Positions 32,501 through 64,000 of a stretch of DNA of 64,000 nt are shown here, piece by piece. The stretch comes from Streptomyces sp. NBC_00536 (GTDB taxonomy: Bacteria; Actinomycetota; Actinomycetes; Streptomycetales; Streptomycetaceae). The DNA lies in the NCBI RefSeq assembly GCF_036346295.1, contig NZ_CP107819.1, positions 6,448,001 to 6,512,000 on the forward strand, read 5' to 3'. A program made the position numbers and the translations under genes. Each line of letters begins with the position of its first letter. Position 1 is the stretch's first letter. The notes beneath the pieces were generated by a model, which was not told where the DNA came from, ran no database searches, and saw nothing but the letters and a program-made list of their open reading frames with translations.

Positions 32501-35500
32501 CGGTGGTGAGGCGTTGCCGCCGGGTGTGGTGCGCGATCTGCTGGAGCGCGCGCCGGGTTCGGTGGTGGTGAACGAGTACGGTCCGACCGAGACGGTGGTC
32601 GGCTGTGCGGTGTTCGAGATCCGGGCCGGGCAGGAGATCGGGGAGCCGGTTCCGATCGGCCGTCCGATCGCCAACATGCGGCTCTACGTCCTGGACGAGT
32701 GGCTCCGCCCCGTCGCTCCGGGTGTCGCGGGTGAGCTGTACATCGCGGGTGCCCAGCTGGCCCGCGGTTACCTGAACCGCCCGGGTCTGACGGCGGAGCG
32801 GTTCACGGCGAACCCCTTCGAGCCGGGTGCGCGGATGTACCGTTCGGGCGATGTCGCGCGCTGGCGCGCCGACGGCCGGCTGGAGTACCTGGGGCGTGCG
32901 GACGAGCAGGTCAAGGTCCGTGGTTTCCGGATCGAGCCGGGCGAGGTCCAGGCCGTGATCGCGGGTCACCCGCAGGTCGCGCAGGCCGCGGTCATCGCCC
33001 GCGAGGACGCGCCGGGAGACGTCCGCCTGGTCGCCTACGTCGTCCCCGCCGACGGCGAGGGCACTGTACGGCCGGAGGACGTCCAGCAGTTCGTGTCGGG
33101 CCGTCTGCCGGAGTACATGGTTCCGTCCGCGGTGGTGGTCCTGGACGCGCTTCCCCTGTCGGTGAACGGCAAGCTGGACCGCAAGGCCCTGCCCGCCCCC
33201 GCGTACGAGGGTGGAGTCGGACGGGGTCCGGCGACGCTCCAGGAAGAGCTGCTGTGCGCCGCGTTCGCGCAGGTCCTCGGCCTGGAGAGCGTCGGTGTGG
33301 AGGACGACTTCTTCGCCCTCGGCGGCCACTCCCTCCTCGCCGTCCGGCTGATCAGCCGGGTGCGTGTGGTCCTCGGTGTCGAGCTGCCGCTCCGGACGCT
33401 CTTCGAGACCCCGACGGTGGCCGGGATGGCCGCGCGCCTGGCCGGCACGTCCGGTGCCCGGCTCGCGCTCACGCCCGCCGACCGGCCGGAGCACCCGCCG
33501 CTGTCCTTCGCACAGCAGCGCCTCTGGTTCATCGGCCAGCTCGAAGGACCGAGTTCCACGTACAACATCCCCTTCCGGCTGGAACTCCCCTCCGGCCTGG
33601 ACCGGGACGCGCTGGGCGCGGCGCTCCGGGACCTCGTCGGGCGCCACGAAGTACTCCGGACGCTCTACGCGGAGGGCGAGAACGAGCCCTTCCAGAAGAT
33701 CCTCGGCGCCGCTGACCTGGCCTGGGAGATGCAGGTGGTCGAGGTCGCCCCGGACGGGCTGGAAGGCGCCGTGGCCGAGGCCGAGGGCTACGCCTTCGAC
33801 CTCTCGGCCGAGGTTCCCTTCCGCGCCACGCTGTTCGCGGCCGGCCCCGATGAGCAGGTGCTGCTGATCGTGGTCCACCACATCGCCGGTGACGGCTGGT
33901 CCGTGGGCCCCCTGTCCCGTGACATCGCGACCGCCTACGCAGCGCGGTCCGCGGGCCGGGCGCCCGAGTGGGAGCCGCTGCCCGTCCAGTACGTGGACTA
34001 CGCCCTCTGGCAGCGCGAGCTGCTGGGTGACGAGCAGGACGCCGACAGCCTGATGGCACGCCAGGTCGCCCATTGGCGCGAGGCGCTGGCCGGGCTCCCG
34101 GAGGAGCTGGAACTTCCGTACGACCGGCCGCGTCCGGCGGTGGCCTCGCACCGGGGCACCCGGGTGCCGCTGGAGGTTCCGGCGGCCGTGCACGCCCGCC
34201 TCGCTGAGGTGGCGCGGGCCGAGGGCGTGACCCCCTTCATGGTCCTCCAGGCATCGCTGGCGGTGCTGCTCTCCAAGCTCGGTGCGGGGGAGGACATCCC
34301 GATCGGCTCGGCGAACGCGGGCCGTACGGACGAGGCGCTCGACGACCTCATCGGGTTCTTCATCAACACCCTGGTGGTGCGGACGGACCTCTCGGGCACC
34401 CCGACGTTCCGCGAGGTGCTCGGCCGGGTCCGTGAAACGACCCTGTCGGCCCTGGCGCACCAGGACGTGCCGTTCGAGAAGCTCGTCGAGGAGCTGGCAC
34501 CCACGCGCTCCCGTGCCCGGCACCCGCTGTTCCAGGTCCAGCTCGACCTCCAGAACAACGTCCCGGCCCGGGTGGCGCAGGAGACCGGCCCGGAGGCGGA
34601 GCCGGTCCGCGGGGCCAGGGCCATCGGTGGCGTGGCGAAGTTCGACCTGGAGGTCCGCCTGACCGAGGCCTTCGACGCCACCGGCCGACCGGTCGGACTC
34701 CGGGGTGTGGTCGTGGCCGCGGCCGACCTGTTCGACGTGGAATCGGTCGAACGGTTCGGTGCCCGCCTGGTGCGGGTGCTGGACGCGGTGACGCGTGAGC
34801 CCGGCCTGTCGCTGGACGCGGTGGACGTCCTCGACGCGGACGAGCAGCGCCGGGTCCTGACCGAGTGGAACCACACCGGCGTGGACTTCGGTTCGGCTCT
34901 GGTGCCGGAGCTGTTCGCGGCCCGGGTGACGCGGACTCCGGATGCGGTCGCGGTCATCGCGGATCGTGTCGAGGTGTCGTTCGCGGAGCTGGACGAGCGG
35001 GCGAACCGGCTGGCGCAGTTCCTGGTCGGTCAGGGTGTGGGCGCCGAGTCGCTGGTGGGCATCTGCCTGCCGCGTGGTGTGGACGCGGTGGTCGCGATCC
35101 TGGCCGCCTGGAAGGCGGGCGCGGGCTTCCTGCCGATCGACCCCGAGTACCCGGTGGACCGGATCTCGTTCATGCTGGCGGACAGCGGTGCGGTGCTGAC
35201 GCTGACCGACGAGGAGATCCTGGGTGATCTCCCGGCGGGCCGTGCGCGGATGGTCGCGGTGGACTCCACGCTGATGGGTGTCCAGCTGTCGATGCTGCCG
35301 GGTACCGCCCCGGAGGTGGTGACCCGTCCCGAGGGTCTGGCGTACGTGATCTACACGTCGGGTTCGACGGGACGCCCGAAGGGTGTCGCCGTCCCGCACG
35401 GTGGTCTCGCCAACTACGCCCAGTTCGCGGCTGGTTCTTACGAAGTGGCGCTGGGCGGTGCTCCGTTGCACTCGTCGCTGGCGTTCGACCTGACGGTGAC

Positions 35501-36718
35501 CAGTGTCGTCGTACCCCTGATCTCGGGTGCGCCGGTGGTGGTGAGCCGCGAGGGCGGCGCCGAGGGTCTGGCGCAACTCCTGCGCGATGGTGGCGGTTTC
35601 GGTCTCGCCAAGGCCGTTCCGGCTCACCTTCCGCTCCTCTCCGAGATGTTGACGGACGGCGAGGTCAAGGGGGCTGCGGCCACGTGGGTGGTCGGCGGTG
35701 AGGCGCTGCCGGGTTCGGTGGTGCAGTCGTGGCTGGAGCGGGCCCCCGGTTCGGTGGTCGTGAACGAATACGGTCCGACCGAGGCTGTGGTCGGCTGTGC
35801 GGTGTTCGAGGTCCGTGCCGGTGACGAGGTCGGCGACGCCGTCCCGATCGGCCGTCCGATCGCGAACATGCAGCTCTACGTGCTGGACCAGTGGCTGCGT
35901 CCGGTGGCTCCGGGTGTCGCGGGTGAGCTGTACATCGCGGGTGCCCAGCTGGCGCGTGGCTATGTGAACCGTCCCGGTCTGACCGGCGAGCGGTTCACGG
36001 CGAACCCGTTCGCGTCCGGTGGGCGGATGTACCGCTCCGGTGACGTGGCCCGCTGGCGCGAGGACGGCCAGCTGGAGTTCCTGGGCCGTGCGGACGAGCA
36101 GGTCAAGGTGCGCGGCTTCCGGATCGAGCCCGGCGAGGTCGAAGGCGTGATCGCCGGACACGCGCAGGTCGCCCAGGTGGCCGTCATCGCCCGCGAGGAC
36201 GTGCCCGGTGATGTCCGCCTCGTCGCCTACGTCGTCGCGGACGACCCGGACGACGATCCGGGAGCCCTGTCGGCCGAAGTCCGTACGTTCGTCACGGGCC
36301 GGCTGCCGGAGTACATGGTCCCGTCCGCGGTGGTCGTCCTGGACGCGCTGCCGCTGACCGGGAACGGAAAGCTGGACCGCAAGGCCCTCCCCGCCCCCGA
36401 GCTGTCGGGCGGCGCCGGATCCGGCCGGGCCCCGGCGAACGAACGCGAGCGGGTGCTCTGCCAGGCGTTCGCGGAGGTCCTGGGCGTGGCCGAGGTCGGG
36501 GTCGAAGACGACTTCTTCCTCCTCGGCGGTCATTCCCTGCTCGCCGCCCGCCTGATCAACCGGATCCGGACGGTGCTGAACATCGAAGTGGAAATCGCGG
36601 CACTGTTCGATGCCCCGACGCCGGGCGGTCTCGCCGACCGGCTCGGGCAGCAGTCGGAGCAGACGCAGGCATCGACCAGGCCGGCCCTTCGGCCGCGGCG
36701 CAACCAGGAGGAGTCCTG

Positions 36719-36719
<1 letters not shown>
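17331..36719 (+). CDS. Non-ribosomal peptide synthetase 2, six modules [C-A-T]x6
   Basis: A 6462-residue protein with six complete elongation modules. It starts directly at a condensation-domain core ([16 protein letters not shown]), with no docking or loading domain ahead of it. Codes read by eye are Tyr-like, Asn, Asp, Asp, Asn, Asn. C domains 1, 3, 4, 5 and 6 are LCL-type with HHxxxDG; C domain 2 is of the PLAPLQEG class. All T domains carry GGHSL, the form not associated with E domains, and no E or TE domain is present. The C-terminus is a T domain and a short tail, [13 protein letters not shown]. The stop (TGA) overlaps the ATG of the next synthetase gene by one base, and a strong AGGAGGAG lies before it. 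Expression as one operon with the next two genes is near certain. Modules 3, 4 and 5 show clear recombination with other modules of the cluster. Confidence 0.98.
20521..23835 (+). other. NRPS 2 module 2: C (PLQEG class) - A (Asn) - T
   Basis: C core [16 protein letters not shown] with active-site HHMVQDH. The A domain (about 22050-23570) gives DLTKIGEVGK from FDLTVT, LAKVVPA, IVGGE and [11 protein letters not shown], the Asn family. The T serine is at 23697 and its tail is of the type preceding LCL C domains. Confidence 0.87.
23836..27025 (+). other. NRPS 2 module 3: C (LCL type) - A (Asp) - T
   Basis: The C domain has [17 protein letters not shown] and HHIAGDGWS. The A domain (about 25245-26750) gives DLTKVGHIGK from ATDLGNT, YFKAVPS, LVLGGE and [11 protein letters not shown], identical to the classical Asp code. 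The A core is nearly identical at DNA level to those of module 4 and of NRPS 4 module 4. T serine at 26883. Confidence 0.9.
27026..30290 (+). other. NRPS 2 module 4: C (LCL type) - A (Asp) - T
   Basis: The C domain has [17 protein letters not shown] and HHVASDGWS. Between [10 protein letters not shown] and AAKFDLDF it carries an acidic insertion with a repeated DATxVHE unit (bases 28197-28241). The A domain (about 28500-30010) gives DLTKVGHIGK, the Asp code. T serine at 30147. Most of this module is a close paralogue of NRPS 4 module 4 (from about 54700). Confidence 0.9.
28197..28241 (+). repeat. 24-base tandem repeat inside a condensation domain
   Basis: Two units, 28197-28217 and 28221-28241, differ at three positions and encode DATTVHE and DATAVHE. 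They lie in a surface loop between the LDLPG and KFDLD segments of the C domain. The paralogous loop in NRPS 4 holds a different Glu/Ala-rich insertion. Confidence 0.8.
30291..33470 (+). other. NRPS 2 module 5: C (LCL type) - mosaic A (Asn) - T
   Basis: The C domain has [18 protein letters not shown] and HHIAGDGWS. The A domain is a hybrid. Its first third (31710 to about 32200), including [14 protein letters not shown] and the [10 protein letters not shown] core, matches the A domain of NRPS 4 module 3. The rest, from 32201, matches the Asn A domain of NRPS 1 module 4. The code is therefore DLTKVGEVGK (Asn), whereas the NRPS 4 module 3 code is DVFSVAIVYK. T serine at 33330. Confidence 0.9.
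32201..33059 (+). repeat. 859-base Asn A-domain tract, copy 2 (copy 1 at 11662-12520)
   Basis: Gap-free match to 11662-12520 with about a dozen mismatches by eye. It replaces the specificity-bearing part of an A domain whose N-terminal third belongs to another lineage. Confidence 0.9.
33471..36719 (+). other. NRPS 2 module 6: C (LCL type) - A (Asn) - T
   Basis: The C domain has [17 protein letters not shown] and HHIAGDGWS. The A domain (about 34900-36400) gives DLTKVGEVGK from FDLTVT, LAKAVPA, VVGGE and [11 protein letters not shown], the Asn family. T serine at 36534. The T-C linker that would normally continue is interrupted by the stop codon and the next start. Confidence 0.88.

Positions 36720-36721
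<2 letters not shown>
36706..36721 (+). promoter_or_regulatory. RBS and overlapping stop/start joining NRPS 2 and NRPS 3
   Basis: AGGAGGAG (36706-36713) precedes TGATG, where stop TGA (36717-36719) and start ATG (36719-36721) share a base. This fixes the NRPS 3 start and implies translational coupling. Confidence 0.93.
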
Positions 36722-62097
<25,376 letters not shown>

Positions 62098-62098
62098 C

Positions 62099-62141
62099 GC
62101 ACGCGAAAGGCCCCGCGGGCACGCGAAAAGGCCCCGCGGGG
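62099..62141 (+). repeat. Tandem repeat just after the NRPS 4 stop
   Basis: CACGCGAAA-GGCCCCGCGGG occurs twice in a row, the second copy with one extra A. The second copy forms the left arm of the terminator hairpin. Confidence 0.75.
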
Positions 62142-62189
62142 CGGTGCCGCCCGGTCGGAGACGACCGGGCGGCCCACCCCCGCGGGGCC
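62130..62189. terminator. Nested bidirectional hairpin terminator
   Basis: GGCCCCGCGGGG (62130-62141) pairs with CCCCGCGGGGCC (62178-62189). Inside it GCCGCCCGGTCG (62146-62157) pairs perfectly with CGACCGGGCGGC (62162-62173) around a GAGA tetraloop. It lies between the convergent NRPS 4 and PLP-enzyme genes. Confidence 0.9.
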
Positions 62190-62204
62190 GGGTGCGGGGA
62201 GGTG

Positions 62205-63257
62205 TCAGACGAGGCTGTCCTGCTCGGCGAGCACCGAAGTGATCAGGCCCGGCTCGACGTTTCCCCCGCTGAGCAGGACCCCGACGTCACCGCCGTGTTC
62301 GGCGGCGTGTGACAGGGCGGCGGCGAGCGCGGTGGCCGCCGCCGGCTCGATGACCAGGCGGACGTGCAGGAACGCGGCCCGCAGGGCGTCGGCGATGGCG
62401 GCCTCCCGGACGGTGACCACCGAGGTGACCGCCGGCCGGGCGAGGTCGAAGGGCAGCGCGCCGATCCGGTCGGGGCGCAGCCCGTCGGCCATGGTGTGAC
62501 CGGCGGACACGGTCACCGGGCGGCCCGCCCGCAGGGCGGCCGTGAGGGCCGGTACGGCCTCGGGTTCCGCCCCGATCACCGCCGTACCGGATCCGGCGGC
62601 GGCCAGGCACGCACCGGCGACGGCGCTGCCACCGCCGACGGGGACGACGACGGCGTCCAGCCGGGCGCCCTCGGCGACCACTTGGGCGAGCAGTTCGGCG
62701 GTGGCGGTGGCCTGGCCGAGGACCACCCGCGGGTTCTCGTAGGGGTCGACGGTGTCGTAACCGTGCCGCTCCCTCAACTCCTCGACCACGGCGACCCGTT
62801 CGGCCAGAAGCGTCCCCACGGTGAGCACCTCGGCGCCGGTGGCGCGGATCCGCCGGATCTTGCCGGCCGGTGCGTCCGACGGAAGGACGAACGTGGCGGG
62901 CAGCCGGTGTTCACGGGCCGCGAGGGCCACGGCGATCGCATGGTTGCCCGTGCTCTGCGCGACCACGCCCCGGCTTCCGGAGCGGGCGAGTTCGTCGACG
63001 GCCAGGAGGGCGCCGCGGACCTTGAACGACCCGCCGCGCTGGAGGTTTTCGGCCTTCAGCCACAGGCGGGTGCCCGCGAGGGCGTCCAGCTGGTCGCAGC
63101 GCACCACCGGGGTGCGCCAGACCCGCCCGGCGAGTTCGCGGCGGGCACGGTCGACGTCGGTGCGGTCGATCCGTACGTCGGCCGTCAGGGTGCGGGAACG
63201 TCCGATAAGGTAATCAGACATTCCGCGCCGCCATTCCGTACGGGCCACCGAATTCAT
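62205..63257 (-). CDS. Threonine dehydratase / serine racemase-like PLP enzyme (fold type II)
   Basis: 350 residues from ATG 63257; ATG 63221 (MSDYLIGRSRT) is an alternative start. It has the PLP lysine in RGGSFKVRGA (about K79), the substrate-binding STGNHAIAVALAA and the phosphate-binding glycine loop VGGGSAVAG. No C-terminal ACT domain follows, so it is of the unregulated dehydratase, racemase or hydroxyaspartate-lyase type. Such enzymes abstract the alpha proton of Thr, Ser or 3-hydroxy-Asp. Next to this cluster it could make a non-standard or D-amino acid for the peptide, for example D-Ser, or it could be ordinary metabolism at the cluster edge. It converges on NRPS 4, so it is not in the same operon. 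The stop TGA lies at 62205-62207. Confidence 0.88.
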   Translation of the reverse strand: MNSVARTEWRRGMSDYLIGRSRTLTADVRIDRTDVDRARRELAGRVWRTPVVRCDQLDALAGTRLWLKAENLQRGGSFKVRGALLAVDELARSGSRGVVAQSTGNHAIAVALAAREHRLPATFVLPSDAPAGKIRRIRATGAEVLTVGTLLAERVAVVEELRERHGYDTVDPYENPRVVLGQATATAELLAQVVAEGARLDAVVVPVGGGSAVAGACLAAAGSGTAVIGAEPEAVPALTAALRAGRPVTVSAGHTMADGLRPDRIGALPFDLARPAVTSVVTVREAAIADALRAAFLHVRLVIEPAAATALAAALSHAAEHGGDVGVLLSGGNVEPGLITSVLAEQDSLV

Positions 63258-63577
63258 TTCGGCCGCCCGTCCCGAGGCATATGTTCCACGCCGATGTATT
63301 GCCCATCGAGGGGCCTCCTTAAAGGCTTTCTGTGGACAGTGCAGAAGTTCCCGTCATCCTTGCAGCGAGGGTTCTTCGTCCGAAAGGCTCGGGCAATGGA
63401 GCCCCGGTGGTTCACCGGGGGGACGGCGGGTGAGTACCGTCGTCGGCTTCCGCCGCGGCGAGAGAAATCAGATCCGCCCGCAGGCGGCATCGGAGCGCGG
63501 GCGACATCCCACGGCGGGCAGGTCCGCCGGCGGTCGACGACCCCGCCCGATGCGGTGCGGGCCCGGTCCACTCCACG
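63258..63577. other. Intergenic divergent promoter region between the PLP enzyme and the second ABC ATPase
   Basis: About 320 bases without a convincing gene. The left part (63280-63390) is AT-richer than its surroundings, as expected for promoters. A perfect hairpin CCCCGGTG-GTT-CACCGGGG lies at 63402-63420. No AGGAGG-type site is seen just before the ABC start at 63578. I see no RNA gene here. Confidence 0.6.
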
Positions 63578-64000
63578 ATGGTGATGATGATCGAGATCAG
63601 GGAACTGACGAAGCGCTACGGCACCGTCACGGCCGTCAACGGCCTCAGCTTCACGGTCGGTTCCGGACGCGTCACCGGACTCCTCGGTCCGGCCGGCGCG
63701 GGCAAGACCACCACGCTCCGGGTGCTGCTGGGGCTGAGCGCCCCGACGTCCGGCAGCGCCACGATCGGCGGCCGGGAGTTCCAGGACCACCCGCCCGGCC
63801 CGCAGGAGGTCGGCGTACTGCTCGCCACCCACGGCGTCTACTGCCCGCACGTGGGGAACACCGCGCGGGAGTACCTGACCGGGGCGGCCCGCCGCTACGG
63901 CGTACCGCGGGCCCGGGTGGACGCGCTGCTGGACGAGGCCGGGCTGACCGGGGCGGAGCACCGCCGGGTCGGCACCTTCCCGCTGGGCATGCGCCAACGC
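63578..64000 (+). CDS. ABC transporter ATP-binding protein, 3'-truncated by the window edge
   Basis: The first 141 residues of an ATPase related to the one at 15078 (both start with an IE(V/I)xELTKRYG segment). Walker A reads GPAGAGKTTT, with Ala where Asn is usual and Thr for Ser. The signature FPLGMRQR lies at the edge. Walker B is outside the window. Possible starts are ATG 63578, 63584 and 63587. It is probably the first gene of a second ABC export operon at the cluster border. Confidence 0.93.
   Translation, partial: MVMMIEIRELTKRYGTVTAVNGLSFTVGSGRVTGLLGPAGAGKTTTLRVLLGLSAPTSGSATIGGREFQDHPPGPQEVGVLLATHGVYCPHVGNTAREYLTGAARRYGVPRARVDALLDEAGLTGAEHRRVGTFPLGMRQR

Overview
The window is very GC-rich DNA with long co-directional genes and strong third-position GC bias. 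It looks like a Streptomyces or closely related actinomycete, and it is the interior and right end of a giant non-ribosomal peptide synthetase (NRPS) gene cluster. About 88% of the window is four NRPS genes on the + strand. The first runs in from the left edge (2-12967). The other three (17331-36719, 36719-45118, 45118-62097) overlap stop-to-start and form a translationally coupled operon. Together they hold 17 complete C-A-T modules, one C-T module whose adenylation domain has been deleted internally, the tail of one more upstream T domain, and a single C-terminal thioesterase. There is no initiation module in view, so the line starts left of the window.

Between the first and second NRPS genes is a self-protection and regulation island. 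It has a LuxR-type response regulator and its histidine kinase (- strand, 13090-14951). Diverging from them are an ABC-type ATPase and an ABC-2 permease (+ strand, 15078-16867). A symmetric operator-like element lies in the divergent promoter. A strong bidirectional hairpin separates the kinase/regulator pair from the end of NRPS gene 1. The 460 bases before NRPS gene 2 hold a terminator, an array of 12-base direct repeats with an inverted copy, and a long base-paired leader structure. Right of the thioesterase are a double hairpin terminator, a threonine-dehydratase/serine-racemase-like PLP enzyme (- strand) and the start of a second ABC ATPase that runs off the right edge.

I read the ten-residue A-domain specificity codes by eye. 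Colinear order for the window is: (upstream residue) - Ser - X - X - Asn | Tyr-like - Asn - Asp - Asp - Asn - Asn | (no A domain) - Gly - Ser | Ser - X' - X' - Asp - X'' - release. X marks codes I cannot assign. The product should be a long (at least 19 positions), hydrophilic, Asp/Asn/Ser-rich peptide released by the TE, probably cyclic. I do not recognise a known product.

Two kinds of condensation domain alternate. Ordinary LCL-type domains start with a [15 protein letters not shown] core and carry HHxxxDG. Seven others start with [14 protein letters not shown] and carry HHxVQDH. No stand-alone epimerisation domain is present, so any D-residues must come from the second class acting as dual epimerisation/condensation domains, or from D-specific loading. 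The genes show heavy internal recombination: near-identical A-domain cores shared between modules, a mosaic A domain, a duplicated Asp module, and gene boundaries placed precisely in T-C linkers with the same RBS/start cassette. No MbtH protein, tailoring oxygenase, lipid-loading enzyme or stand-alone A domain is present in this window.
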